From the NCBI GenBank assembly GCA_963823435.1, contig CAWGLN010000002.1, positions 186,001 through 250,000 on the forward strand: a stretch of 64,000 nt of DNA, read 5' to 3'. Positions 35,771-44,856 of this stretch are shown piece by piece. The stretch comes from CAKZML01 sp963823435 (lineage in GTDB: Bacteria > Pseudomonadota > Gammaproteobacteria > Steroidobacterales > BM003). The notes under the pieces were generated by a model. The model ran no database searches. It worked only from the letters and a program-made list of their open reading frames with translations, and had not been told where the DNA came from. The position numbers and the translations under genes were made by a program. The stretch's first letter is position 1. Every line of letters begins with the position of its first letter.

Positions 35771-35828
35771 CGGGGGCCAGGCCCCCCGCTTCTATCGTCC
35801 CGAGTGAGCCGGTGGCTCTCTCACCGGC
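35771..35828 (-). terminator. Hairpins between cpoB and queE
   Basis: Two GC-rich hairpins follow the cpoB stop on the minus strand: GCCGGTG/CACCGGC at 35808-35828 and CGGGGG/CCCCCG at 35771-35788. There is no T tract, so termination would be weak or Rho-dependent. Confidence 0.35.
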
Positions 35829-35843
35829 ACCTGCTAGTGACCC

Positions 35844-36620
35844 TCAGCTCTGCATTTTCTGCAAGCGCTGGTCGGCCAGGCGGGCGGCGGTAGAATCAGG
35901 AAAACGCTGGCTCGCCTCCGTCAATGCAGTGCGGGCCGCCTTCCATTGCTTCAGTTCGTAGTTGCAATAGCCGATCTTCAACAAGGCATCCGGGGTCTTG
36001 CGCGAATTCGGGTAGTCTTGCACAACGGACTGGAAGGTACTCAAGGCCTCCGCAAACTGACGACGCACGTAAAACGTTTCCGCATACCAATACTTCGCAT
36101 TATCGGCCAGGTTGCTGCCAGGGTAGGTCTGCAGGAACTGGTCAAAGGCGGCAGCCGCCGGTTCATAACGTCCGTCTTTCAAGGCATTGAACGCCGCATT
36201 ATAGCTTTCCTGCTCGGAGGCGCTGGCCGGACCCGGGGCCGGTGCATTGCCCGCTGCGCCGGCCGCGGCCGCTGCGCCGGAAACAGCGGAGCTAGCCGCC
36301 CGGCCTGACTCCAGACCCTGCAGACGTGAATCGATATCCACGTACTGGTCACGCTGACGGTTGTTCAGTCCCTGCAACTCAAACTGCAGCGACTCGATGT
36401 CACCCCGCAGACTCCGAACTTCCAGTTCCATAGCATCAAGTTTGCGTGACATTTCCAGCAGCGACTGGTTGTCTACCTTGCGCTCGATACTGTCCACGCG
36501 TTCAGTCAGCCGGGCCTGTTCCACCGCAAGGTGATCCTCAGCGGTATACGGGTCTGTTGCGCAACCGGCCAGCAAGCTGACCAGCGCCACGGACATGATT
36601 TGATAATTTTTCACGTTCAT
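35844..36620 (-). CDS. cpoB: Cell division coordinator CpoB (Tol-Pal system YbgF), lipoprotein form
   Basis: A 258-residue periplasmic protein coordinating outer-membrane constriction with peptidoglycan synthesis. The N-terminus carries a lipobox LLAGC with Cys20, so it looks lipid-anchored, unlike soluble E. coli CpoB. A trimerising coiled coil (about 35-105) is followed by an Ala/Pro-rich linker and TPR repeats (about 140-258) with YNAAFNALKDGRYEPAAAAF. It ends the tol-pal cluster, directly after pal. Confidence 0.93.
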   Translation of the reverse strand: MNVKNYQIMSVALVSLLAGCATDPYTAEDHLAVEQARLTERVDSIERKVDNQSLLEMSRKLDAMELEVRSLRGDIESLQFELQGLNNRQRDQYVDIDSRLQGLESGRAASSAVSGAAAAAGAAGNAPAPGPASASEQESYNAAFNALKDGRYEPAAAAFDQFLQTYPGSNLADNAKYWYAETFYVRRQFAEALSTFQSVVQDYPNSRKTPDALLKIGYCNYELKQWKAARTALTEASQRFPDSTAARLADQRLQKMQS

Positions 36621-36621
36621 C

Positions 36622-37161
36622 TCAGTAATGGATCTCTACGCGTCGATTCTTTGTCCAGGCTTCTTCGCTCGAACCGAACTCGGAAGGCCTCTCCTCGCCA
36701 AAGCTCACGGTAACAATCTGTGAGTCCTGGGCGCCTTGCAGCAGGAGCGCGCGTCTTACGGACTGGGAACGACGTTCTCCCAGACCTATGTTGTACTCGC
36801 GGGAACCGCGTTCATCCGTATGTCCTTCCAGACGTACCCGGGCACCCGGATTCTCCACCAGGTTGCGGGCATGCGCCGCCAGCAGTTCCTCGTACTCCAG
36901 TTTGATATCGGTACTGTCGTAATCAAAAAAGATCGTGCTACCGGCCATCAGGTCGCCGGCACCAAGATTCATGCCGCCAAACTCTTCGCCCTGGCGGACG
37001 CCGCCACCGTCAATACCGCTCTGGCTGCTTCCCGTTCCGTCCTGGGCGCCGCCGACCAGGGTAGCTTCATCACCCCAGGGATCCTTCACTTCCGGGGACT
37101 TGCTGCAAGCGCCCAGCACCAGGGCGAGGGCAAGCAGAACAACTAATTTGGCTTTATGCAT
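36622..37161 (-). CDS. pal: Peptidoglycan-associated lipoprotein Pal
   Basis: An outer-membrane lipoprotein of 179 residues. The signal peptide ends in the lipobox LGAC (Cys19), and the OmpA-like peptidoglycan-binding domain has FDYDSTDIKLEYEELLAAHA and the RVRLEGHTDERGSREYN motif. It binds TolB and anchors the outer membrane. The start at 37161 gives a normal signal peptide; an upstream in-frame extension does not. Confidence 0.96.
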   Translation of the reverse strand: MHKAKLVVLLALALVLGACSKSPEVKDPWGDEATLVGGAQDGTGSSQSGIDGGGVRQGEEFGGMNLGAGDLMAGSTIFFDYDSTDIKLEYEELLAAHARNLVENPGARVRLEGHTDERGSREYNIGLGERRSQSVRRALLLQGAQDSQIVTVSFGEERPSEFGSSEEAWTKNRRVEIHY

Positions 37162-37221
37162 TGAATTCGCTCCAGTTCTCGTGAAACAGCGCCAGTAAGG
37201 CATTTGATTTTACAGTATTCC

Positions 37222-38532
37222 TCAGTTCGGCGGGAATGGTGACCAAACCGGCTCACGCACATCGCCATCGGCAGAGGCTATCCTGCCGCGTATTTGCCCG
37301 TCCGCCGACACCGTAGCCAGCACGCCACGGGACCCTTCCCGGGCGGCATAAATCAGGGTCTGACCATTCGGGGCAAAAGCCGGTGACTCATCCAGGTTTC
37401 CATTGGACAAGACCTGCAGGCTTGCTCTTTCCAGGTTCATCACCGCGATACGGTAATTCCCCCGGTCCAGGGTCACCATGCTCAAGGTCTTGCCGTCAGG
37501 CGACAATCGTGGCCGCGCATTGTAACTGCCTTCCCTGGTCACACGCTGGGCTTTTTTATCTAGCACGTCCAGTTCATAAATCTGTACACCGCCACTACGA
37601 TCCGAGGTGAAGTACAGACCCCGGCCATCACGCCGCCATTCGGGCTCGGTATCGATAGCCGGATGATTGGTAAGACGCTCAAGACGCCCATTGGTCAGTT
37701 CAAGCACATAGATATCCAGGTTTCCGTCCGACTCAGACAAGGTCAGGGCCATCCGACGACCGTCCGGATGCCAAACAGGCGCGCCATTGACGCCGCGACG
37801 CGAGCTGACCTTTTGCCTGAAGCCGGTGCGAAGAATCTGCACGTATATCGACGAGGTACCACCCTCGAAGGACACGTAGGCGAGCTTGCGTCCATCCGGT
37901 GACCAGGAGGGTGACATGATGGGATCGGGCGAACTGGATATCACCTTGGGATTGGCGCCGTCTGCATCCGCCACCAACAGTTCGAAATTACGTTGCTTGC
38001 CAGTGCCGGTAACCGTCACATAGGCCACCTGGGTGGAGAACACGCCTTTTATCCCGGTGAGTTTCTCGTAAATCATGTCCGCCACGTAATGGGCCGACGC
38101 GCGCATCGCTGCACGTGTCGAGGGCATGCGATAGCCCAGGATTTGTTCGCGCTTGTACACATCGAACACCTGGAACTGGATGGAATACTCCTCGGCGTTG
38201 ATTGGCGTTACACGTCCAACCACCAACACCTGGGTGTTCAGAAGACGCCAGTCCTGGAAGTCCACCTCGGCCCCGCTGCTGGGTTTTTCCAGCATGTCCT
38301 TGCGCGCCATGGGGGCGAAACGACCGCTACTGAGCAGATCGTCAGAAACCACCTGGGCCACATCCAGGGGTTGCGATCCCGGTCCCGAGTAGCCAAAGGG
38401 CACCACGGCAATGGGCATTGCCGCTGACACTCCCCGGGTGATCTCAATTCTCAACTCGGCCCGGGCGGGCTGGGCAAGCCAGAGCGAACCCAGAATGGTC
38501 AACCAAAAAATCGAACTTGCTACCTTTGCCAT
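37222..38532 (-). CDS. tolB: Tol-Pal translocation protein TolB
   Basis: A periplasmic beta-propeller protein of 436 residues that binds Pal. The signal peptide is cleaved near residue 25 (PARA/EL). An N-terminal domain to about 165 is followed by six propeller repeats such as SPDGRKLAYVSFEGG and SPDGKTLSMVTLD. It lies between tolA and pal as usual. Confidence 0.96.
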   Translation of the reverse strand: MAKVASSIFWLTILGSLWLAQPARAELRIEITRGVSAAMPIAVVPFGYSGPGSQPLDVAQVVSDDLLSSGRFAPMARKDMLEKPSSGAEVDFQDWRLLNTQVLVVGRVTPINAEEYSIQFQVFDVYKREQILGYRMPSTRAAMRASAHYVADMIYEKLTGIKGVFSTQVAYVTVTGTGKQRNFELLVADADGANPKVISSSPDPIMSPSWSPDGRKLAYVSFEGGTSSIYVQILRTGFRQKVSSRRGVNGAPVWHPDGRRMALTLSESDGNLDIYVLELTNGRLERLTNHPAIDTEPEWRRDGRGLYFTSDRSGGVQIYELDVLDKKAQRVTREGSYNARPRLSPDGKTLSMVTLDRGNYRIAVMNLERASLQVLSNGNLDESPAFAPNGQTLIYAAREGSRGVLATVSADGQIRGRIASADGDVREPVWSPFPPN

Positions 38533-38587
38533 GAATTCTGCCTGGTTGGTGATTCCGCGCCTTTCACCTGGCGCCTAACTAAATTGG

Positions 38588-39457
38588 TCAGTCCCGTGGT
38601 TTGAACACAAGTTGCAGGTTTCGTTCAAACAACGCTGGATCCGGCGGCTGGGGCAGGGGCGAGGCCTGGTAAACAGCTGCCTCCACCGAGCGAACCACCG
38701 TGTCATCCCCATTACAACGCACGACCTTCACTGATACTACCTGTCCGCCGGGAATCTGGCTCACATTTACCACACACTCGAGCCCGGGCTTGGCCGACGG
38801 CGGGCGAATCCAGTTGCGTTCTATTTTCTGTCCGATCATCGCTACGTATTGCGCCAACAGACCGGAACGCTCGGCCGCCGTGCGCGCCTCTTCCACCGCC
38901 ATTTGCTGCCGGAGCAAGTCCTCTGCCTCTGCTTTCTGCCGGGCTTCGGCTGCCTGCTTCTTGCGCAACTCCTCGGCCTTGCGATCGGCCTCGACCTTGG
39001 CCTTCCTGGCTTCATCTTCCTTGCGCTTGAGGTCCGCCTGCCGCTTCTTTTCAGCCTCGGCCTTGTCACGGGCGGCTTGCTCGTCTGCCCTACGCTTCAC
39101 CTGCAGATCGGCTTCCTTCTTTTTATCCGCCTCCACTTTCAGCTTGGCCTGTCGTTCCTCCTGTTCACGCTTTTTCTGCAGCGTGATCTGGCGGGCTTGC
39201 TCTTCCTCCCTGACCCGCCGCTCTTCCGCTTCCTTGCGTTCCAGTTGCTGCCGGGCTTCAAGCTTGCGATCCCGTATCTCCCGATTCACCTCGCTCATGT
39301 CCACCACCGAAGACTGGACCACGGGCACGACCTTCATGGGGGGCGCCCCGGGCTGGGTAAACCGGGCCACACTCAGCACCAGGCCAGCCACAATAAGCAG
39401 GTGAACAAGCACCGAGTAGGCCAGACCCCTGGCATGTTCGCGCACAAAGTCGAGCAT
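38588..39457 (-). CDS. tolA: Cell envelope integrity protein TolA
   Basis: A 289-residue protein with one N-terminal membrane helix (about 13-32), a long charged helix rich in Lys, Glu, Ala and Gln (about 60-195), and a C-terminal domain with CVVNVSQIPGGQVVSVKV. It is the energised link between TolQR in the inner membrane and TolB-Pal. The helical region is shorter than in E. coli. Confidence 0.95.
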   Translation of the reverse strand: MLDFVREHARGLAYSVLVHLLIVAGLVLSVARFTQPGAPPMKVVPVVQSSVVDMSEVNREIRDRKLEARQQLERKEAEERRVREEEQARQITLQKKREQEERQAKLKVEADKKKEADLQVKRRADEQAARDKAEAEKKRQADLKRKEDEARKAKVEADRKAEELRKKQAAEARQKAEAEDLLRQQMAVEEARTAAERSGLLAQYVAMIGQKIERNWIRPPSAKPGLECVVNVSQIPGGQVVSVKVVRCNGDDTVVRSVEAAVYQASPLPQPPDPALFERNLQLVFKPRD

Positions 39458-39463
39458 GCGTGG

Positions 39464-39916
39464 TTACTGCTTGCGCACCGGAATCTCGGATTCCGGGTCC
39501 GTCATAATGCCCACACTGGGCGCACCACCGTCCTGCAAAAGACGCATTGCGGCCACCACCACCCCGTGACTGACAGACTGATCAGCCTTGATCAGCACGG
39601 GGGTCTTTGGATCCCGGGACATGACCGCGGCCGTGCGTTGCACCACCGCTTCAGCTTCCATCGGTTTGTCCTTGCCCGATCCAATATTCAGGTAGAGATT
39701 GCCGGAACGGTCCACGCTGAGTACCAGTGGCTCACTTTTCATAAACTTGTCTGCATCCAGCGGAGCAGCGCCTACCTTGGGCAGGTCCACTTCTATGCCC
39801 TGGGTGAGCAGCGGCGCCGTGACCATGAAAATAATGAGCAGCACCAGCATGACGTCAATGTAGGGAACCACGTTGATCTCCCCCATCAAGCGTCGTTGTC
39901 TGTATTCGAGTGCCAT
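39464..39916 (-). CDS. tolR: TolR biopolymer transport protein
   Basis: An inner-membrane subunit of the TolQR proton channel, 150 residues, ExbD family. The single helix contains the proton-accepting Asp in VVPYIDVMLVLLIIFMV (near residue 21). It is separated from tolQ and tolA by only a few bases on each side. Confidence 0.95.
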   Translation of the reverse strand: MALEYRQRRLMGEINVVPYIDVMLVLLIIFMVTAPLLTQGIEVDLPKVGAAPLDADKFMKSEPLVLSVDRSGNLYLNIGSGKDKPMEAEAVVQRTAAVMSRDPKTPVLIKADQSVSHGVVVAAMRLLQDGGAPSVGIMTDPESEIPVRKQ

Positions 39917-39918
39917 GG

Positions 39919-40617
39919 CTATGCCTCTTCCTCGCCGCTGCGCTGGGTATTGCGTTGCAGGATGCTGGAGAACTCCTCCATGAAGGTGTCGTAACGGCTC
40001 TCCAGCCTGCCAACCTGGTCGGCATACCGGTTATAGGCAATCACCGCCGGTATGGCTGCGAACAAACCCATCGCGGTGGCAATCAGGGCCTCGGAAATGC
40101 CGGGCGCCACCATCGCCAGGGTCGCGTACTGAACGTTACCCAGGGAATGAAATGAATTCATGATGCCCCAGACGGTGCCGAACAGACCCACGTAAGGACT
40201 GGTCGAACCGACCGTGGCCAACATCGCAAGATTGACTTCCAGCCTATCCATTTCCCTGCGTTGAGCCACACGCATCGCTCTTTGAGCACCCTGCAGCATC
40301 TGGTCGGAACTCAGCCCGGCCTGCTTGCGCAGGCGGCCAAATTCGCGGAATCCGTGTTCGAAGATCCCCGCCATACCCAGCGAGTCCCGCGGGGCCGAGC
40401 TGATACGACGGTACATGTCTGACAAGTCGCCACCTGACCAGAAATTGCGTTCGAACTCGTCCGCCGACCGACTCGCCTCGCGTATCAGCTTGCGCTTGCG
40501 GAAGATCACCGCCCAGGACGCAAGCGATGCAAGCAACAGCAGCAACATCACCGCCTGTACGATCGGACTGGCCGCGAAAATCAGGCCAATAATTGACATA
40601 TCCGTAGAAGGCATCAA
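39919..40617 (-). CDS. tolQ: TolQ proton channel subunit
   Basis: An ExbB/MotA-family protein of 232 residues with three membrane helices, the last two in the C-terminal half (LFGTVWGIMNSF and ISEALIATAMGLFAAIPAV). It forms the proton channel with TolR. Its start overlaps the ybgC stop by 4 bp. Confidence 0.95.
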   Translation of the reverse strand: MMPSTDMSIIGLIFAASPIVQAVMLLLLLASLASWAVIFRKRKLIREASRSADEFERNFWSGGDLSDMYRRISSAPRDSLGMAGIFEHGFREFGRLRKQAGLSSDQMLQGAQRAMRVAQRREMDRLEVNLAMLATVGSTSPYVGLFGTVWGIMNSFHSLGNVQYATLAMVAPGISEALIATAMGLFAAIPAVIAYNRYADQVGRLESRYDTFMEEFSSILQRNTQRSGEEEA

Positions 40618-41018
40618 GCAAACTCCTCAAGCAAATTGGCCGGAATGGCCCTGGGTCGAAGTCGGTCCGCATCCACACACGCAGCTTTTACCATGCCGCT
40701 GACCAGGAGTTCACCCTGCTCGTCATCCCTGCGGATTTCTTGTGCAAAACTCAAGCTCGTCCGGGTAATGGACATCATCCGGCAACTAACGTTCAACAGA
40801 TCATCAAACCTCGCCGGCTTCACATACTTCACATCCGTCGAAACCACGACGAACATCAATCTTTGATCACGCATCAGCGTGGGCTGGTCCACACCGATGC
40901 TACGCAACCACTCGGTGCGGGCGCGCTCCATGAATTTCAGATAATTGGCGTAATACACGATACCACCTGCATCGGTGTCCTCGTAGTACACACGCACCTG
41001 GAAGTTAAATTCCGTCAT
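40614..41018 (-). CDS. ybgC: Tol-Pal-associated acyl-CoA thioesterase YbgC
   Basis: A hot-dog fold thioesterase of 134 residues. The catalytic Asp is D16 in YYEDTDAGGIVYYANYL. It opens the tol-pal operon. Homologues hydrolyse short or long acyl-CoA; its tie to the Tol system rests on conserved position. Confidence 0.94.
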   Translation of the reverse strand: MTEFNFQVRVYYEDTDAGGIVYYANYLKFMERARTEWLRSIGVDQPTLMRDQRLMFVVVSTDVKYVKPARFDDLLNVSCRMMSITRTSLSFAQEIRRDDEQGELLVSGMVKAACVDADRLRPRAIPANLLEEFA

Positions 41019-41085
41019 CCATCGTCATCCTGGGTAAATCGGGGTTCTGCCGCGCAAACGGGGCAATCTTCGCACCTATTGATCG

Positions 41086-42138
41086 CTAGTCCTTGTCGTC
41101 TGTAAAAAGCGACAGATTCTCCACGGCGGCAATCGCCTTGGGCGAGGGCAGCCCGAAGTGCTCATAGGCCCCGCGCGTGGCCACCCGTCCTCTTGCAGTG
41201 CGCATCAAGAAACCTTGCTGGATCAGGTAGGGCTCAAGGACATCCTCTATGGTGCCCCTCTCCTCGCTGATGGCCGCAGCCAGGCTATCCACGCCCACCG
41301 GCCCACCATCGAATTTCTCAATCAAGGTCAGCAACAACTTGCGGTCGAGCAAATCAAATCCCAGTTTGTCCACTTCCAGCATGTCCATGGCCGCGGATGC
41401 TACCTGCAAACTGATCTTGCCGTCGGCTTTTACTTCGGCAAAATCCCGCACTCTACGCAGCAGGCGATTGGCAATACGCGGCGTACCGCGGGCCCGCCGG
41501 GCAATTTCTGTGGCGCCCCCGGCATCCATTTCCAGACCCAGGATGTGAGCAGATCGCCGTGCGATACGGGCCAACTCCTCGACCTGGTAGAACTCCAGTC
41601 GCTGCACGATGCCAAACCGGTCGCGCAAGGGTGAGGTCAGCAAACCTGCGCGGGTGGTCGCACCCACCAGCGTAAACGGAGGCAGATCCAGCTTGATCGA
41701 CCGGGCTGCAGGACCCTCGCCAATCATGATGTCCAACTGAAAATCCTCCAAAGCGGGATAGAGCACTTCCTCCACAACGGGACTCAGGCGGTGTATCTCG
41801 TCAACAAACAGTACGTCATTCGGCTCAAGGTTGGTGAGCAGTGCCGCCAGGTCCCCGGCCCGTTCCAGCACCGGACCCGATGTGTGTCGCAAGTTAACGC
41901 CCATCTCGTTGGCGATGATGTGCGCCAGGGTCGTCTTGCCCAGTCCGGGTGGTCCGAATATCAACACGTGATCCAGCGCCTCCGAGCGCTTGCGTGCCGC
42001 GCTGATGAAGATATCCATCTGCATCTTCACCGCTTCCTGGCCAATATACTCGGACAAGACCCGCGGTCTGATGGCCCGGTCAAAGGCTTCATCGTCGCCG
42101 CCGTTACCGGCGGATATCACGCGATCCTGATCTGACAT
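41086..42138 (-). CDS. ruvB: Holliday junction branch migration ATPase RuvB
   Basis: A AAA+ motor of 350 residues that, with RuvA, drives branch migration. Walker A is GPPGLGKTT near 62-70 and Walker B is VLFVDEIH near 109-116; the C-terminal winged helix ends in RTARGRVATRGAYEHFGL. The start at 42138 gives MSDQDRVIS, a normal N-terminus. About 100 bp separate it from ruvA. Confidence 0.96.
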   Translation of the reverse strand: MSDQDRVISAGNGGDDEAFDRAIRPRVLSEYIGQEAVKMQMDIFISAARKRSEALDHVLIFGPPGLGKTTLAHIIANEMGVNLRHTSGPVLERAGDLAALLTNLEPNDVLFVDEIHRLSPVVEEVLYPALEDFQLDIMIGEGPAARSIKLDLPPFTLVGATTRAGLLTSPLRDRFGIVQRLEFYQVEELARIARRSAHILGLEMDAGGATEIARRARGTPRIANRLLRRVRDFAEVKADGKISLQVASAAMDMLEVDKLGFDLLDRKLLLTLIEKFDGGPVGVDSLAAAISEERGTIEDVLEPYLIQQGFLMRTARGRVATRGAYEHFGLPSPKAIAAVENLSLFTDDKD

Positions 42139-42239
42139 GCTGCTTGTTCCTGGTATATCTCTATGCGCACTATCACACATCATTCCTGTGGCCGAAATCA
42201 CCAGCATCCTGTGAGAAAATCGGCGTTGGGTCTTGCCAG

Positions 42240-42839
42240 CTATTTCCTGGCCAGATTCTGCAGTACCCGACGGATGATTTCTTCCGTGCTTTCTTCCGAC
42301 TCAGGCACCTTTTTCAACATCTGGCTGACCTCTGCCGGCTTGTAGCCCAGGGATACCAGTGCGCTAAAGGCCTCGCCCCGAGGATCACTTGCCTGCGATC
42401 CAAACGCCCCTGGTCTGAAGGAGGCCGCGCCAAATCCGTCGGTGATACGGTCACGCATTTCCACCAACAAACGTTCGGCAGTCTTCTTGCCAATTCCCGG
42501 CACTTTTACCAGCGAGGCATGGTCCTGTTGCTGTACGCACAACACAAAACCCTCAACGCTGATACCCGAGAGAATGGCCAGCGCCATTTTGGCGCCAACC
42601 CCTGATACCTTGACCAGACTTCGAAACAGGCTGCGCTCGGCTTCGGTAGCGAAACCGTACAACACGTGGGCGTCCTCCCGGACAACCAGGTGTGTCAGCA
42701 AGGTAAGCGACGCCCCAACCGCCGGCAGGTCGTAGAACGTAGACATCGGCGCTTCCACCTCGTAGCCGACGCCCTGCACGTCTATCACCAGACCTGGCGG
42801 ATGCTTGGCGCTGAGGACGCCCTTCAAATGTCCTATCAC
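42240..42839 (-). CDS. ruvA: Holliday junction DNA-binding protein RuvA
   Basis: A 199-residue tetrameric junction-binding protein: an N-terminal OB fold starting MIGHLKGVL, helix-hairpin-helix motifs (VSGVGAKMALAIL and VPGIGKKTAERLL) and a C-terminal RuvB-binding domain. Its ATG overlaps the ruvC stop (42836-42839). Confidence 0.95.
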   Translation of the reverse strand: MIGHLKGVLSAKHPPGLVIDVQGVGYEVEAPMSTFYDLPAVGASLTLLTHLVVREDAHVLYGFATEAERSLFRSLVKVSGVGAKMALAILSGISVEGFVLCVQQQDHASLVKVPGIGKKTAERLLVEMRDRITDGFGAASFRPGAFGSQASDPRGEAFSALVSLGYKPAEVSQMLKKVPESEESTEEIIRRVLQNLARK

Positions 42840-43366
42840 CGCCGTCTCCTTGCGGGTGAGGTGGCCAGTTGAAATTTAAGGCTTCGATGGTTGGCATGGC
42901 AAATGGCTATAGCCAGTGCATCGGCAGCGTCTGCCTGCAATGCCTCCTTCAATCCCAGCAAGGCCTTGACCATATGCTGAACCTGGCTTTTGTCGGCGCC
43001 GCCGGCACCGACGACCGCCTGTTTAACCTGCCGTGCCGCATATTCATGTACCGGCAATTCGCGCTCGAAGGTTGCGCAAAGTGCCGCGCCCCTCGCCTGA
43101 CCAAGTTTCAGGGCGCTATCTGCATTCTTACTCAGAAATACTCGCTCGATGGATATCTCATCCGGGACTTGCTCTCCCAGCACGCGACTCATACCGACAA
43201 AAATCTCACGCAAGCGCTGGGCAAAGTCGTCACCCGAGGTGCGGATACAGCCACTGCCCACGTAAAACAAGCCCTGGGGAGTGGTCTCTATCACACCATA
43301 GCCGGTAATCCTGGACCCCGGGTCAATACCCAGGATACGAACTCTCGATGAGGTGTTCTTGATGAT
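42836..43366 (-). CDS. ruvC: Crossover junction endodeoxyribonuclease RuvC (non-standard start)
   Basis: The resolvase that cuts Holliday junctions. Conserved text begins ILGIDPGSRITGYG, with the first catalytic Asp there; ERVFLSKNADSALKLGQARG and the late DAADALAIAICH supply the other acidic residues. The frame is open from the yebC stop, but the first ATG or GTG is the GTG at 43294, which would remove the catalytic Asp. Upstream there is AGGG followed eight bases later by an ATC at 43366; codon 43342 is GTT where relatives often have the start Met. The start is therefore an AUC or a mutated ATG; I give 43366 as the outer bound. Confidence 0.88.
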   Translation of the reverse strand: MIKNTSSRVRILGIDPGSRITGYGVIETTPQGLFYVGSGCIRTSGDDFAQRLREIFVGMSRVLGEQVPDEISIERVFLSKNADSALKLGQARGAALCATFERELPVHEYAARQVKQAVVGAGGADKSQVQHMVKALLGLKEALQADAADALAIAICHANHRSLKFQLATSPARRRR

Positions 43367-43396
43367 AGTGAATACCCTGCCAAGGTGAGAGCGCCC

Positions 43397-44143
43397 CTAG
43401 TCCAGGAGCGCGAGTATTTCGTCCGGAATTTCTGCGTTGGAATACACGTTCTGCACATCGTCCAGGTCTTCAAGCACCTCAAGCATCTTCATCATGCTGG
43501 CGGCCTGCTGTTCATCCAGCACGGTGGAAGTAGACGCACGCTGTGTCACCTCCGCTTCCTCGGCCTCAAAACCACCTTTCAACATGGCGTCACGAACTTT
43601 CTCGAAGTCAGCGGGATCAGTCAGTACATCGATACAACCATCGGGATAGGTAACCACGTCTTCGGCGCCCGCTTCCAGTGCCGCCTCCATGACCGCATCC
43701 TCATTCAACCCGGCAGGGAAACTCAGTTGACCCACGAGTTTGAACAGGTAGCCTACCGATCCGTCCGAACCGAGGTTGCCACCGTACTTGGAAAACCCGT
43801 GACGGACCTCGGCCACGGTGCGATTGCGGTTGTCAGTCATGCACTCGACCATGACCGCCACACCGCCGGGGCCATAGCCTTCGTAGCGCACGTCCTCGTA
43901 ATTATCGCCGTCCAGACCAACCGCACCACGCTTTATGGCTCGCTCGATATTATCCTTCGGCATACTCTGGGCCTTGGCTTTATCCACTGCCAGACGCAAC
44001 CTGGGATTCGATTCGAGCTCACCACCGCCGACCCTGGCTGCGGTAGTTATCTCCCTGATCAACTTGGTAAACAGTTTCCCACGCTTTTTATCCTGCGCGC
44101 CCTTGCGGTGCTGGATATTGGCCCACTTGCTATGACCTGCCAT
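43397..44143 (-). CDS. yebC: YebC/PmpR family transcriptional or translational regulator
   Basis: A 248-residue protein starting MAGHSKWANIQHRKGAQD, the family signature. YebC/TACO1 proteins act as transcription factors or help ribosomes through proline stretches. The gene lies directly before ruvC, as in many gammaproteobacteria. Confidence 0.95.
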   Translation of the reverse strand: MAGHSKWANIQHRKGAQDKKRGKLFTKLIREITTAARVGGGELESNPRLRLAVDKAKAQSMPKDNIERAIKRGAVGLDGDNYEDVRYEGYGPGGVAVMVECMTDNRNRTVAEVRHGFSKYGGNLGSDGSVGYLFKLVGQLSFPAGLNEDAVMEAALEAGAEDVVTYPDGCIDVLTDPADFEKVRDAMLKGGFEAEEAEVTQRASTSTVLDEQQAASMMKMLEVLEDLDDVQNVYSNAEIPDEILALLD

Positions 44144-44170
44144 GAAAGTACTCGATACTCTATATAGATA

Positions 44171-44734
44171 TTAGAAATTCAATCTGAAGCCGATATGGAA
44201 CTGATCGTCAAACTTCACGTTTGGCCGGTCGTCATAGCCAGCCCTGAGGTAGCGATAGCCGAGGTATATCCAGGCACTCTTGAGTACGTCATAACTGACG
44301 TAGGCGGAGATTTCCTCGTAGCCATCCTGGTCGGAAAAAGACAGGACACTCGGCGCCAGATAAAGCTCGCCACCCAGGGCAAAGCGGTCCGCGCCCGGGA
44401 TTTTCCATCGACCGAAGGCGCCTATGGCGACCGAGGAGCCGCTGGCACCGCCGACGTTCTTATTGGCGTCGGTAAACACCAGCTTGGCCCCCAGCCCGGC
44501 CTCCATGGGCTGATTACCGGAACTGGCGAAGCCCACCTGGAAAAGACCGACTGCGGCCACATCTCCGTTGTCCTGGCTATGCAGCCAGGATGCCTGGATC
44601 TCCAGATCCCTGGCCAGGGAGAATCCTCCCCCAACCCTTGCGACATCGTCGTTGAAACTCAAATCCAGCGAGTTACCAAAGGCGCTCGTGGACACGGTTA
44701 ACATCAAACCGGCGAGAAACCATGCTCTCGACAT
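44171..44734 (-). CDS. YfaZ-like outer membrane protein
   Basis: A 187-residue protein with a signal peptide (MSRAWFLAGLMLTVSTSAFG) and alternating amphipathic strands ending in FHIGFRLNF, whose terminal Phe fits an outer-membrane beta barrel. Segments such as WIYLGYRYLRAGYDD resemble YfaZ family proteins. Function is unknown. It is divergent from relA. Confidence 0.75.
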   Translation of the reverse strand: MSRAWFLAGLMLTVSTSAFGNSLDLSFNDDVARVGGGFSLARDLEIQASWLHSQDNGDVAAVGLFQVGFASSGNQPMEAGLGAKLVFTDANKNVGGASGSSVAIGAFGRWKIPGADRFALGGELYLAPSVLSFSDQDGYEEISAYVSYDVLKSAWIYLGYRYLRAGYDDRPNVKFDDQFHIGFRLNF

Positions 44735-44856
44735 ACTAATTCTCCTGAATGGAAATATGACTCCGTGACGCAACGGCGCCCGAATTGCACGTATGATAAG
44801 CGATATTGTCTAATCATCCCACACGCGCATGTCTGATTTGAACAATACAAACCCGG

